Source: Ottelia alismoides (Eukaryota > Streptophyta > Magnoliopsida > Alismatales > Hydrocharitaceae). From it: DNA of 64,000 nt. Of this stretch, positions 12,115 to 25,242 are shown piece after piece. The position numbers and the translations under genes are program-made. Under the pieces are notes generated by a model. That model did not search any database, was not told where the DNA came from, and saw nothing but the letters and a program-made list of their open reading frames with translations. Within the stretch, counting starts at the first letter, position 1; every line of letters begins with the position of its first letter. Location: the NCBI GenBank assembly GCA_037367405.1, contig JAZKJV010003367.1, positions 310,001-374,000 of the forward strand, in the 5' to 3' direction.

Positions 12115-13138
12115 AAATAGCATACAAAATTTTAATTCAATATTTTAATAAATAAGTTGTGATATTATATTTTATGAATAAATGTTGTGTGAATTTTTAT
12201 AAAATTTAAATAATTAAATAATTGATATATATTAATAAATACATATATAGTTTACGGATCAATGTTAGTATTTTTTTAGTGTTTTTGATTTAATGAATAT
12301 ATTAAAAATATTATAATTTTGAAATTTATTTATAATATAGAAGATTATAAAAATAATCTACAAGACCATGAAAATAATTAAAAATAATAAAATATGTTGT
12401 TTATAAATAATATGTATAGAATAAAATAAATAGCATGGAAACCCAATTGTCACTAGGTACAAAAATTGACTTTTATACAAACAGACTCTTATTTTAATGA
12501 ATCACTTTCATTAATTAGAGAATAGTGTTATATTGAAGCTAAGTAGAGTGAAATTGGAGTTCGTATGAAGAAGTTATGAGGATCGGAAGTTGGAAAATTG
12601 GTAATTTGTAATACAGATTTGTTGGCATATATACAAGTTGGAATTTGTTTATGATTTTTATATTTTTATAAACATTTTTATAAATATTATGGAAAAGAGC
12701 TTGGTGAAAAAAATATAAAAATGGATTAATTAAATTAATTGAATATTTGGTAAATAAAATAAATGAATGAAATTAGTATATGATGTACAATGTTAAGTTA
12801 TTTTTTGTGTTTTCTTTCTTATCTCCTCCCTCCTCTATTGTTTGTCAACCTAGTCCTACTGACTTGGTCTCGGGGGTTAGGATATATAAATACATCTTGC
12901 AGCTATAGTTATATGTAATTAATCATTCTATGCAATATATACATATTTACAGTTTGCCTTTCTTTTCTTCTTTCTTTTTATTCTTTTATTTACTTACATG
13001 TTTTTGATGCATAAAATGAGATTTTTATTCATGAGGATGCTTTTGATAAGATGTGAGAATCTATGCATATTTACATGTATTTGTTAAGGGTTTAAAGATA
13101 AAATACAATAGAAATGTTAATGAATCATGAAATCATCA
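12115..13138 (-). mobile_element. Gypsy LTR fragment (-), U3 part
   Basis: On the minus strand the sequence starts at 13138 with TGATGATTTCATGATTCATT and continues with ATTTTATCTTTAAACCC, matching the LTR start at 23243 (TTTTGTCCTTAAAAACCCC) and at 7702. The conserved U3 box with TTTAATGAATC lies at 12490-12510, as in the LTR at 27600. Only the U3 half is present. Confidence 0.6.
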
Positions 13139-13198
13139 ATTGTCATGCACACATCTTTTGACTATATATATATATGCCTAATTCTGTGAAAGCCCCTG

Positions 13199-13325
13199 AT
13201 TGTGACAGCATGAGGGCAGTGAATTGGACCACTAGATTCTGCTCATCCCTATCCTCCCCCAATCAATCAGGAAAGATATGACAGAATGTAGTGGTCCAAA
13301 CTCACTACTCTCATGCTCTCACAAT
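13199..13325. mobile_element. 127-bp fold-back MITE
   Basis: Arms 13199-13242 and 13283-13325 are inverted repeats starting ATTGTGACAGCATGAG, with about 38 of 43 positions matching and about 40 bases between them. Too short to code for anything. No clear target-site duplication. Confidence 0.75.
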
Positions 13326-13362
13326 TTTTGTCTCTCATAGGATCAACCCTATATATATACAA

Positions 13363-14455
13363 TAGGACTTGGTCGTTCCATACTTAAGGAAGGCCAACGA
13401 TCTCATGCATCCAAAATTGATCTGTCGGTTGTCATTAAAGGTATGTTATTATTGTTATTTGATTAATTAAAAACTCATTTTGGTCATTATTCATTATCTA
13501 AATTTAGTATGTCATCACTTGAAATATCTATTAATTAATATCTCTCCCAATTTGCCATTCACGTTGACATTTTCAATCCATTCCAGAACCCTAAACTCAT
13601 ACGCACAAAAAATAGGAAGAGGAGGAGGATACGCATGACGACAGCGTTGGCGATGTCCTCTGACCGTCTCTCATCTTCGCCATCATCAAGGCCTCGTAAA
13701 CCTCTCACCACCTTCATCTTTATCTTCACCATCGATAAGGCATCCTCGCTGGAGCATCGTCGGACGTCAACCTCTTCACCACATCACGAAGGCGATGATA
13801 GAAGTGCATGAGTGGAGGTGATGATGGTGACACATGAGCGGAGTTGATAACATCATATGCGGCCTCATTGGCAAGTTCTTCACACATGCACCAATGATAA
13901 TGTGTCGGTCTGACCTAGACAGTGGGGGATCTGTCCAAGGCCTGCGCGAGAGTAGTGGTGAATATGGGAGAAGTTCTTCATGCAAGTGAAGATGACAAAA
14001 AAGTGTTGCAACCAATTCTGGATGAAGAACAATTCACAATTTGATACAATACCGATGTGTACCATACAATATTGATGTGTATTGTACAATTTTGATATTT
14101 GTTATACATATTTGTTGTGTATTTTTACATATCGATTGGCTGCAAACGAAAATAGTGATTTTTTTATACATATTGTATATCTGATGTGCATTACACATTT
14201 TGGATATGCATTATACATTTTAGATGTGTATTATACATATTTGGTTTGCATATTGTCATCAATTAATCATAAATGACTACCACATTTTTCCAAAGAATCA
14301 TACAAAATTTATCATATAAAGAACCATACAATCCTTATAAAGAACCACACATTAATTGTTACTATGAACTGTATTCTACAAAGAACCATGCAAAATTTAC
14401 AAATAAATGATGATTTTTTGAATGAACCATAGATTTTATAAAAAAACATATCGAA
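13363..14455 (-). mobile_element. Non-autonomous TIR transposon, family X copy 1 (truncated)
   Basis: Starts TAGGACTTGGTCGTTCCAT. Its first 160 bases match the reverse complement of 40250-40435, including the segment around AAAACTCATTTTG...CATTATCTAAAT. It contains, in reverse order to copy 2, a GC-rich block (13600-13990), an array of about 20-bp units with GTGTATTATACAT (14040-14250), and boxes containing rc of GTATGGTTC (14290-14440). The far end is replaced by copia LTR sequence near 14456. No transposase frame. Confidence 0.65.
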
Positions 14456-15075
14456 GGATATGGGAAGATCATTAAGCACATCATGTAAGTGTGAGGATCG
14501 CATCATATGTGATCAGGAGCGATTAGTCGCACTAGTCGCTCGAGGTAGCAATATTTAAAAAAATTTAAATGATAAGACCATAGGATCCAAGAACACTTCT
14601 CGGATCGTTTCATCTAACCACAAGCAAATATTAAGTTAAACCCTAGAAGCGTGGTTGTGATCGAGTCTCTAAACGAAGAGACCTCCTATCTCAAGTCTGA
14701 TCCGATGGAGGACACCCTTGCGAGTGCATTGATAAAATACGTGCTCCTCACAATCTATGTTGATGATCCAAGAGGTGAATATCATGATCTCATCACACGA
14801 GATCCAACGTCTTCTTCACGAGTGAGGCGCACCGAAGGAGATGGAGATCCATGAGCAAACAATCGAGCAACATAACGACAATGCTGCGGCGATGCTGACT
14901 CTCTCTAGGGCTCCGTGGTGCATGGGCACAATGAGAGACAGAGAGAGAGAGAGAGACTTGGCATGTAAAGAATGAGGGAGAGCATGGAGAGAGTTTAATT
15001 CTGCTTGGAATTATATGTGTCCTTCAAAGGATAGGGCTATAATAAACCCTAAAATTACCCTTTTAATTTCATCAA
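14456..15075 (-). mobile_element. Ty1/copia LTR fragment (-), R-U5 end
   Basis: Aligns base by base with 31676-32260 and 35585-36180, for example ATCCAAGAACACTTCTCGGATC, a short hairpin (14521-14537) and a GA run (14938-14957). Only the R-U5 end is present; the U3 and TATA box are missing or altered. A plus-strand frame at 14651 starts with GTG and is not a gene. Confidence 0.75.
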
Positions 15076-15179
15076 ATTAAAGATTAAAAGATATTCATTC
15101 GTTGCAGTCGGGAAAAATCATATCAATAAAAAACTGCTAATTAATGAATTTCTCAATTAAACACAAGAGGTCATTTTTT

Positions 15180-16880
15180 TACTTGAGCAAGCCCAGGGTT
15201 GAACTCAGGGAGGTCACTATATCCTTACGTTTATTTAAAGTTGATCTGGATATGAGATTTTCAAAGTAACATTTTTTTACTTTTAAATGCAATTAAAATG
15301 CAATGCAATTTCGGACTAGTTTAAGAGTTAACATGCAATTTAAAATCAAATTATGTTAACAAATTCTCGAACTTAGCAAGAATGTGAAATATGGTGAAAT
15401 AAAGATACTATAATTTTAGGATATTTTAGATGAATATGAATTAATTATAAATAAAATATGCAAACTAGGTGATTTTCATAAATTTAATTTTGATAAATAA
15501 CAAACATCAATATTTTCCAGAAATTAATTTATCCTTGATAGGTCTAATGAGAGATATCCAAGACAATTTTTAATCCTTAAAAATATGAAGTGTGGAATTA
15601 ATTAAAAATCATTTACTAGAATCACCATTTCATTTATTCTGACCTTGAAATGCATGCAAATGAGTTGAAATTTAAGCACAATATAGTAAACTCTAAGCTC
15701 TAGCAATTGTGAATTTTTGAGAATTTTTGGAGGACAATTAATTTAATATCAATTAAACATCATTTAGTGGGTAAAATAAGCTATTTTCTACAACAATAAT
15801 GATATTAAATAAAATATAACTCTTAAAAATATATTCAGTGTCCACAATGATAGAGCAAGTATTGTTCTACAATATGCAATTTTTATAATAATGAAATGAT
15901 GATAAATGTGAGTTCGAATTAACATGCAAACACATGGTTCTATATGCAAATACAGAAACTGAAATTAATAAATAAACATGAACAGGAACTGATATGCATT
16001 ACCTATACCCTCATGGGTATAGATGTAAATTTCTCATGAGTGTGCGTGCATCGCACGTGTGCTGACGTCACCAGGATGGCGGGACTCGCTTGCATTTAAT
16101 CTGAAGTTGTGGGGTTCTGATGCAAAAATCCCAAGATTTGCATGCCTTGTCCATGTCGTTGTTGATGGGAGACTCGCACATAGATCTGCTAGATCGCGAG
16201 GGCTGGTATGCAAAAGACCTCACCCTCACGTTCTCTGCACATGAGGAGCAGATAATGTCGAGGCATGGAAGGAGAGGCTTGTAGGAGGTCGCGAAGCGTA
16301 GATGTGGCGTTGCGGCAGGAGGGCGGTGGGTGGTTGTAAGGTTGCACTCGAAGGCGGCCTTCTAGAGGTGAGCTCAGCCATAGAGCTCGAAACAATGCAG
16401 GCTCGCGGTTAGTGGCTTGAAGCTCGAGAAGGTTGTCGATGGTGATCTGGCAACTATAGTAGGGTCGATGTGGGAGGAACCTTGTCTAGGCGACACACTC
16501 CCAAGTGCTTCGAGGATCGTCGGAGCATCTCCTAAGTATGCAGAGGTGGGATACATGCTAGCTGTAGATGTCGATGGCGATACAACTAGTGGCTGGGCGG
16601 AAGGTGCAGAGGAGCTGGAGCTCCAACCAGGATTGCGATGGTGTGGGGGTTCCAGTTGCCGATGGTGGAGCAGATATTCCCTCGATTGTCGATGGATGTG
16701 GTTCAAGGTTAGGGTCGACGCGATCGATGATCGAGGTGGAGTTGTGAACTAGAAGTGGGAAAGTGGAGTACGAACGATGCGATCGTGGGGGATGGAAGGA
16801 GAGAGGTGGAACGGAGGTTGGACTCCTAGATGGAGGTGATGGAAAGAAGCATGTACGGTGGATGATAGGGGGTCTCCATG
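15180..16880 (-). mobile_element. Gypsy LTR fragment (-)
   Basis: The left end carries AGCCCAGGGTTGAACTCAGG (15190-15209), the box that closes other minus LTRs here (25391, 52056). It is followed by AT-rich DNA (15250-16030) and a GC-rich block (16040-16880), the same order as the LTR at 19480-23243. It stops where the neighbouring protease remnant ends, near 16885. The short frames in the GC block on both strands look accidental. Confidence 0.5.
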
Positions 16881-16884
16881 TCCA

Positions 16885-17637
16885 AGACTGTGAAGTCAAC
16901 ATGATAGTTATGCCCCTCAATTGAGATAACGATGTTCTTCACTTATCCCTTAGGTCTCTTCAATGAACGATCTGCTAATTGGAGTAAAGCTCTAGAATTG
17001 CGAAGTAGTCTCAACTTCAATTTCTGATATAGATCTAAGGGAAGTAAGTTGATGGAAGAATCGTTACCAAGAGTATGCCTGCAAACACAATGTCGTCAAT
17101 ACGATTCTCCACATAGTGAGCACCCATGTAACTCTTTTTCCTTGGCAATGTCTGATTCTTGAGATAATATGTTATGGCTACTGACAAAATGTATGTCTTC
17201 ACATTTTGGTTCTCTTTCTTCCTGCTAACCCTAGTAGGAGTGCATCTCACCTTAAGGTATTTTTGGAATGCAGGATGGTTAGATACATACTCATCAAATG
17301 GCACCTTTATAGAGATATTTTCTTTACAAAATCGTGCCATATTGAGGTCATCTTTTTTAATCTTTTTGATGTGCTTTCCTGCCATAAGAACATAGGGGAA
17401 ATGGATTGGAGCTAGAGAAATAGAAGATGAAGAATCTAAATCATGAACTAAAAGATGGTTCTCGGCATTAACAGAAATAGAGTTTTTCATGCATGAATAT
17501 TTTTGATGCAACATGGAATCGAAATCATAACTATCTACTCTAGGTTGTGGAATAGAAGCTGAAGTGGTATCCGCCACAACCGAGGATGCAAGGTCTTCCA
17601 TGGACTCAGAAGTATATCCATGTTGTCGATGCTGCAT
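16885..17637 (-). pseudogene. Gypsy protease region with upstream domain of unknown role
   Basis: A 200-codon minus frame runs from an ATG at 17637 to TAG at 17035. Its last residues (VFAGILLVTILPSTYF) fit the retropepsin active-site strand, but the D-S/T-G triplet is lost. After a frame change, 16885-17034 continues with LLQLADRSLKRPKG, a TAA, then HVDFTVLDMETPYHP, the conserved middle of plant gypsy proteases. The upstream 150 residues (with KHIKKIKKDDLNMARF) are Ser/Lys rich and unrecognised. It lies downstream of the gag at 18732-19322 in the same element. Confidence 0.65.
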
Positions 17638-17825
17638 ATGTGCTCTCCTTCTCTTCTTGGCTCCCTAAGTAGATATCCTCAAATGGTGACGACGGGCTCT
17701 GGAATATGTTGCCTCTCCTCCTCATACTCTAAATACTCCTCAGGTAGAGCTCCAGAGATGCCCCTCCTCGTGTCCCTTGCCCGGTCAGGTACGGTCATGG
17801 TCCTTCCGCTCCTGAGTGACATGTG

Positions 17826-18718
17826 ATTAGCCTCGTCACATGAAAGAATCTCATGTTAAGATCTAGGAGATGTTGAATAGTTTACCTGATCAAAGTGTTG
17901 TTGATAACTAGATCGATTCAGGCTTCTAGGGTTAGCTTAAACTTGGGTTGGGATTGAGGTAGAGGGTGTAGACTGCTCGTCTCACCATCTAGACAGTCGG
18001 TTGGCATCCACCCGTAAGTCGTGAATTTCATTCCTGTAGGAATGGAGCTCGTTCAGTATCTGTTGTTGTTTGTCCACGGGATCATATGAAGAAGGAAGGT
18101 GATAAGATAGGGAAGAAGAACAAGAAGACTGACCATACTGGCCAGGGTATTGCCTCTACTGTTGCTGCTGGGGTATCTGCTGAAATTGCGAGCCCTACTA
18201 GCCCACCTTGTAATAGCTTTGTCAGCCATACTACTGAACTTTTGTCGATGCTGCTGGGGTGGATGGAATCCAAGGCTCTGCTGTGAAGGAGGTGGTGCAG
18301 AGGTGAATGCAATGTTGTGAAAGATCAGGGGACTCTAGTGGGTCTATCGGTCTCCCATACTTCCCTGCCTGGTAGGGCCCTGAATACACCATACTCCATT
18401 CACCTCCCAAACCGGTGGAGGATCCTCTCGAACTGTCTCTATTATTGGAGGGGGCTGCTGGAAAGAGTGGGCGTAGGACTGGTCCTACTCCCACTGCTGA
18501 GGTTGCCTTGACACCAACTGGTCATGAACATGGTGAACTCGGTACACGAGAGCAGAGGGTGCAGTCACAGCATGTATCCTTATATTTGATACCTTCTCAA
18601 TCAACTCCTCCACTTGTTTCGGAATCTTGGAGACGCTCTTATCTAATTCATTGATCCTCATGTCGATCCTCTCAACTGTTGTAAACTTGTCTACAATAAG
18701 CCCCATGGTGGGGATCAC
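17826..18718 (-). pseudogene. Gag C-terminal region, frame-shifted
   Basis: Minus-strand continuation of gag after 18732. The frame 18718-18485 reads as a helical, heptad-like segment (ERIDMRINELDKSVSKIPK), as expected for the coiled region after the gag capsid domain. The next frame (18494-18231) is Ser/Pro rich, and bases down to about 17826 hold only short frames. No zinc knuckle (CCHC) survives. Confidence 0.45.
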
Positions 18719-18731
18719 TGAAAGAGATCAA

Positions 18732-19322
18732 CTACAACTGACTTTCCCCCTCCGGATAAGAGTGAATTGGGGGAAGATGTATAGTCCCTATTGGCCATCT
18801 GTGAGCGGCTGGTTCTTTGATCAGCTCAAATACCTTCCAGACGGTATTCGATCCTCGTGATGTATAGCTGGCTCCACAGGCAGCGCTCACTAAACCCTGC
18901 ATCTCAGGGTTGAGATCAGTGAAGAACGACTGGAACAGGATGTTTTCATCTATTCCATGACAGGGATACTTCTGCAGGGTGTCCTTGAACCTTTCCGATG
19001 CATCACAGAAGGCTTCGTGGGATAACTGGTTAAAGCTCGTAATGCACGTCTTCATCATGTTAGTCCTACTCAGGGGGTATAACTTCTTCAAAAATATGTC
19101 CTTGAACTAAGCATAAGTGGTGATTGTAACTCCCAAGTTCTTTACCCAGTTGTCAGATTTGCCACCCAAGGCAAATGGAAGGGTTGTGAGCCTAATATAA
19201 TACTGGCTAACCCTAGGATGTCTAAAGTTAGCGCATACGAGCTCAAAATCCCTTAGGAATGTGTATGGCTCTGATGGTTCGATTTTCATCAGTCTAAAGT
19301 AATCCGCACAAGGCGGGATCAC
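18732..19322 (-). pseudogene. Gypsy gag capsid domain (retrotrans_gag), one stop
   Basis: Structural protein of an LTR retrotransposon particle. Minus frame 19322-18732 with a single TAG at 19107-19109. It reads FLRDFELVCANF, LPFALGGKSDNWVKNL, CDASERFKDTLQKYPCHGI and LNPEMQGLVSAACGASY, the known plant gag pattern (layer of helices, SLxxxAxxW, then WERFKDLLRKCPHHGI and a final AAxG). The first ATG and N-terminal part are missing. It closely resembles the plus-strand gag at 59123-59900, which helps to read damaged codons there. Confidence 0.85.
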
Positions 19323-21651
19323 AATCTCGCTGAGGCGACCGACAAAAGACCTCGATCAATCAACAGTTAACCCGCAATGAATGTATGCAACAAATATAAA
19401 AAATGTGGAGTTAAAATTTATTATAACTCTACATGCAAGTGTGTATAGATGTAAGCTTGAGTAGAGGTCGAACACTGGGAGGCGAATGGTTGTGTGATGA
19501 AATTGGTTGTACAATTATTCAATTCAATGATCATGTCCAATTCTTTATTGTTTTTGTGGGCTTTTAATTTTATATATATTTTTATTTTTATTTTTTATTT
19601 ATTTTTTGTTTTTATAATTTTTATTTTGTTTTTATATTATATTTTTTGTATTTTCTTTTTATATTTTTAATTATATAATATAGATATATATATCTATTAA
19701 GAGATATATATGTATATAAGAGAGAGAGAAATAATATAAGGATATATATTTATATAAATAAAAATACTCAAAATATATTACATACAATATTTTTTGGCTT
19801 TTTTATATTTTTATAATTTTTTTATTTGTTATTTTTCTGGAATTTTTCTAATTTTTATGTATTTTTAACTCCAAAAATGTCCCTAATATAGGACTAATTA
19901 AATATACCGAAAATACTTCGGGTTTTAAAAATATAGAACCAGTCTCAAAATTATTCAAATTAATTTTAATACGTAAATAATAATATATAAATAATTATAA
20001 AATAGGAAAATATATTTTTGGTATTTTTGAAGGGTTTTTATTTTTTTAGGATTTTGGAGCTTCTTGACATTTTATATTTTCTTTTTCTATTTTTAGGGTT
20101 TTTCATTTCCTGGACTCAATATATATATAAATATACCATATATAGTATTTTTGGAATTTTTCAGAAACATTTTATAATTTTTTTATTTTATAGATTAAAT
20201 AATGTAAGAATGGCTCCTTTTTCATTATTAATAATTAGGTTAAATGCAAAAAATGCAAAACAAAAATATGGGCGTGAAAGTACACTACATGAATCATCTA
20301 ACCTAATTTTTGTGAATTTTTAGGAGCTACATAGGTATTTTTAATAAATAGATAAAAGACACAAAAATTACACAGCCTGGTAGGGGCATTTTTGCAAATA
20401 AAATAAATTGCAGGGGGCACAGTGCAAAAATACCTACAGGAATAAACATTTATTTAAATTTTTGGAACTAACTTACAATTAACAAAACCCACAAGGGTTT
20501 ACATGCAAAATTCACGCTCCTCATGTGGGACTGCACGTAAGGCGCGGAGGGACCAAAAAGTAAATTCTGGAACTACAAGGACCCTCATGCAAAATTTACA
20601 ATTATTTTATAACGTGAAAATTTATTTACAGAATTATAAAGTAAATACAAAAAAGCGGGGGCTAGATTTGCAATTTACCCCTTATTAGGCGCAGGCGGAC
20701 GGCGATGATGATTCCACTTATCCACATGTCGCTCATCCCGCGGTTGGTACCGGTTCGCTGATGGACGCTTGAGATTAGATCAGCTAAGCTGATCTGACGG
20801 TCGGGCATCGCTCCATCTGATGGCTGTGCTTCGAACTGGGGCCTTCATCATGATCGGACGGCTATGGAGCCGCCTAGAAGAACAGGGAAGAAGCTCGCGC
20901 GAAGCGAGCTTCGATCTTGAATCGCGGGCTCCTCCGGGCTTCTCCGTCGCATCCGAGATGTTCCTCACGTTGCTGAAAGGTCCCCGTGTCGAACGACGGT
21001 CTTCACTTGGCTCCTGGAGGTCTGAGGTGTTCAGGCGAGGTCGGAGAAGGTTTGGACCTCCAGGAACCTCTTCTTGGGTCAGATCGAGTCCCAGAGGGCT
21101 CGTTTTCAACGTGATACCTGCACAGGAAGAATAAGGGGCTCGAGGGCTTTCTCCACGACCCTAGGTTTTGAAGTTGAGACGCAAGGTGAGGCGAGGCGGG
21201 GGAGCTCCGACGAACGGCGGAGATGGAGCTCTGATTCGTGAAGACAGAGGGTCTCCGGTTGAACAACGATGATCAGGATGTGGAGAACGCGAGCGGGGAT
21301 GAAATGGAGGGAAAATGATGGTCGGAAACAGTCGAGGGCACTGTGGTCCGCTCCGGCGAACTTCGATTTGGCTAAACTAGGCTATGCTACTGATCTAAAT
21401 GTGAATAAAGTGCTGGAATGAAAGACTGAAATGAAAATCTACCGAAGAAAGTAAATGCGCAGCTCTTATACCTGGGGACCTTCAGGGAGCAGGACGGACG
21501 CCGGAGCTCCACCGCGACAAAATTTCCTCCTCCTTTGGCCGATTCGAGGCGCTGGGAAGCGCCTCCTGTCACAAGGGCTCGTCCATAAATCGATTCAAGC
21601 TTTTTGGGGGAAATGAAATTGGCCAAATTCATCCAAGGAAGAGGAGGTACT

Positions 21652-21659
21652 TATTTATA
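21652..21659 (-). promoter_or_regulatory. TATA box of gypsy LTR
   Basis: TATAAATA on the minus strand, followed by AGTACCTCCTC. The plus-strand LTR has TAAATATACCTCCTC at 48978, at the same distance (about 205 bases) from the W-box pair. The GC-rich transcribed block begins just downstream. Confidence 0.55.
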
Positions 21660-21865
21660 AACATCCCTGGGCACCCTTATTGACCGGTGATTATGGATTG
21701 ATCTAGTGTATTTACAAGTGATCTAATGAGTTGGCGTGATTGTACAATGAATGGCGGACCTATCATGTGAAGGAATCGAGTGCAATCGGTGGACGAGACG
21801 TCCGTGAAAATGCCAGAAAATCGGGGATTCGCCAGGTTTGGCAGGTCTGAGACGCGGATGGGACA

Positions 21866-21911
21866 GTTGACCAGAGGTCAACGGTCCACCGCCCCTGATT
21901 GGTCCACGTAG
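21866..21911 (-). promoter_or_regulatory. LTR promoter module: inverted W-boxes and CACGT box
   Basis: GTTGACC (21866-21872) and GGTCAAC (21876-21882) form an inverted pair of W-box cores (TTGACC, the WRKY site). At 21898-21911 the minus strand reads CCTACGTGGACCAAT. The same pair and a perfect G-box palindrome stand in the plus LTR at 48723-48773. Confidence 0.5.
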
Positions 21912-23297
21912 GACGCTACAGGACAAAATAGGGGGATTTATTTGAAAATGATTAATTTAATATAGTAAACGATTTTATTATTTTTTGAGTATAAAATAAA
22001 AAATGTTTATTATTTAATATAGTATTTATTTATAATTTTTACTTATTTTTTGATGTATTTTATTATGATTTTATTTTAATGGTGTATTTATAAGTATATT
22101 TACATGTATTTTATACAAATTTATTTTTATTTTGTCTATTTTGTTTTATTATTTTATTCTATTATTTTATATATTTATAACTTACTTTTATATACCTAAA
22201 TATATTTTTATTTTATTTTTATGAGTTTATTTGCTCATTTAACTAAATCGGTATATGACTTGTATAGGTATAGGTATAGGTGTTTTGCCTATGTTTTGTA
22301 TTCTTCTTTTTATTTTAATTTATTTTTATGAATTTTTATTTTTGTTTTGTATTTTTAATATAATATATGTAATATTTACAGTATTATAAAAATATGAAAG
22401 AATTAAAGAATGTATTTCCCTTTTATTTATACACATATAGATCATAGGTATTTCATCTATGTTTTGAGATAACTTTATTTTATTTGCGCATTTCTTCTTG
22501 GTTTAATTCTAGTTTTAATGTACACATATGTTATAGATAATGTATATAAATTTATAAAAATATGAATTTGTAAAAATAATAGGTAATGAATAAATTGAAT
22601 ATTTTAATCGGTATTATGTACAATAGGGGCCCAAAACCTAACTTTCACAGATGAACTCCAAAAATGAAACCATTTTCGCTATATAGTTCTTGAAAATCTA
22701 TCTACAATTAAAGGTGATTTTGGTAGATTTTGAGTTTTTATTTGTAAGATATGGGTCTATGAAGTTGAGATTCTGGCTTTTTATTCTGTGTATAAAATGT
22801 ATACTGTATATTATTTTTGCACAAACTCAATTTTGTATTTTTATTCGCATTATTATCTACAACTTTCATGTACAAAATATTTTTATTTACTGAATAAATA
22901 ACTATATACAAAGTAGGACTCAAAAATGCATAAATGAATGAATAAATAAATGAGGCATTTATTGTATTATTGGCCCTTATCTCCCCCTACTTTATTCCTT
23001 ATCGACCATTCCATTCTGGCCTTGGTCTCGGGGTTAGGGTCATAAAATATTTGCAATATTTTATTCCTTTTTCTTTTCTTCTCTTTATTCTATAATTTTG
23101 GCATTTAAAAACCTTATTTTATGTACAATAAATATAATAAATAATAGATGCTATTATGGACAAATTGATGCTATTTACATGCATTTGCTGGGGTTTTTAA
23201 GGACAAAATGTTAGAATAAAGGTGACAAAATGGGGATTCATCAGGCTCCTCAGAAGCATTCCCATCAAAGTGTGCAACAAATTCAAAAACTACGGCT

Positions 23298-23516
23298 TCA
23301 ACTTAAAATCAACTCGGGTTCTGCCGGACTCAAGTAGTTTCGAGTACTGTCCGGAGTTATATACAACATCCACTGGTGGTTCGACCCCAACATTGAGTTG
23401 TCTAACTGAGCTCTAAGTAATTCTTGTTGCTGCTCAGATGCAACTAATCTGGCAAGTACCATTCTTATCGGGTCTTCAAGGTGTTTTTCTTCCTCTTCTT
23501 TCTTCTTTGGAGGCAT
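23298..23516 (-). pseudogene. Gypsy gag N-terminus, cut off
   Basis: From an ATG at 23516 the frame reads MPPKKKEEEEKHLEDPIRMV and then a Gln-rich helix (SEQQQELLRAQLD), the usual opening of plant gypsy gag proteins. It stops at 23298 and is cut off at 23243, where a second LTR in the same orientation begins. The element thus appears to have been interrupted by a later insertion. An overlapping minus frame at 23791-23465 is unrecognised. Confidence 0.45.
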
Positions 23517-23519
23517 TTT

Positions 23520-25242
23520 ATTGAATCTTCTTTAGGGCCTAAATCAACAATATGGTCTTGATTAGAAGACGATTTGGTAATAAAGATAGTCTTACTAAGG
23601 CAAAGTTCTTCCTCGGTGAGGTGGGAGGAGTAAAAGGGAATGGTTTGAGAGTAACCATCCTGAGAGTGAATGATCCTAGGCTCAAGAGGGACACGAGTAC
23701 TGGTTGGCCCAAGTTGTGCTTGGATCTTTAAAGACATACTTCTTGGTGGGTTCAACGAGAGATTCGCAAAATCTAAATTTTTAACCCCCAATTAGTCATC
23801 TTCGATGTCAAAAGAATTGATTAGAAGACGGTATTCCTTGAGGCGCTAGTTCTATGGTGCACGTAAATATGCAAAGTAAACTCACACAATATAAACGCAA
23901 TTCAAACCCTCAATTTGACCAACTCAACATGTGATGGTCGTAAAGGTTCGATCGAGTTATTTGGTCAATTTTAGTTGGTGATAAATGCAATCTTTGAAAG
24001 AGTTAATGAGCTGTTAGGTGCCTGTATTTACCTACAGTTTGGCCCGGTTCTTACGACTAGTTGAACCTACTTTCAACTAGTATAGGAGTAAGTACGGACC
24101 ATATAAATACGGCTACTCGTTCCTTGAGGACAAAGCCTTATAAGGCGTCCTCTAAACCTCCCACTATGCTAAGGAAATCTGAACCGTTTACTGGCTACCC
24201 ATAAATCCTCAATAAGAAGTAGCTAATTGCCTAAAAAGAAAGAACCAGTAGTCTATATGAAAATCCTGGCTTGGCTCTATCCTAGGGGCATCTCTCTCTC
24301 AAGTAAATTCAAATAATGGGGGCTTTATGCACCCGTGAACAAGGTTCTTTTTATTCCACTTTTTAATCGACCTGCTCAATTCAATCTCAATTTTAAGTTA
24401 GGTTGTCACTTGAAATTTAATATGAACACATAAACACATCTACCATTCAGTCCCAATTTATTTTTTGATCTTAGTTTGTAAAACAAGGGAGGAACCGGAA
24501 ATTAGAATGAAAACGTGAAACAATGATGCATGCTCAGAAGAAGGTATACTGACAGTGACTCACAGCACTCTTCATGCGTTATACAAAATTGAATTTTTGA
24601 ATTTACACTAAATGCATGTAGATCGACAAAAATACACCTAAACAATATACAATTAGCGGGGAAGAATTGAGTTAATTTGAGCTAAATAGTACGTGTCTAT
24701 GTGCATCTCATTATGAATCTTATCAGACATATGGATCTTCTAAGATATGTGTGGCCAAAATTCGATGGGCACAAACAAATTTGATGTTACACTATTGTCT
24801 GCCTAACCTTAATTTTGCCACTCAAGTCGAGCCCCACCCTCATTGGAGAGGGAAACAGGTCTCGACACACCACAAAATAAAGTCCAAGTATTTTTTACAT
24901 GCACGAGCTCTCAAACAAGAGCCGTTGTAAATGAACAAATTATCTAATTATTAAAAAATAATAATTACAAAAAATAATCTCAAAAATAAATTATTTTTTC
25001 TTACTCTTCAGCAGTCGGTGCACGTCACGTCCATCGACCTCCAATGCACTCCAGGTCCACTGGACCCTCACAGGAAATATATATATATATATATTAGAGA
25101 GATAAACAACAAAATATGTACAAAAATCAACAGATAAATAATTGAGAGAAAAAATGGAATAATTATAAGATGGCTCTAGGGCCTGACTATCCGAGTGAGA
25201 GAAAATCTAAATCAAAAATTTCAAATTAATCCTTAACTCGTT
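23520..25242 (-). other. Gypsy leader region, gene-free
   Basis: Lies between the PBS at 25243 and the gag start at 23516. No convincing frame except an unplaced 108-codon frame at 23791-23465. The composition changes several times (for example the GC-richer 24780-24920), which suggests a patchwork of old insertions. A short AT run is at 25079-25093. Confidence 0.4.

Larger units (their letters stand above)
19480..23243 (-). mobile_element. Gypsy LTR (-), apparent 5' LTR of the gag-protease element below
   Basis: Starts at 23243 with TGATGAATCCCCATTTTG on the minus strand. The U3 (21660-23243) holds a CACGT box and inverted W-boxes, and TATAAATA is at 21659-21652. A GC-rich block follows (20680-21640), then AT-rich DNA to about 19500 and the GTTCGACCTCTACTC box near 19471. 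The promoter part matches the plus LTR at 48722-51316. The span of 3.7 kb is long, so an internal insertion cannot be excluded. Bases 19323-19479 are leader without a recognised PBS. Confidence 0.6.
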
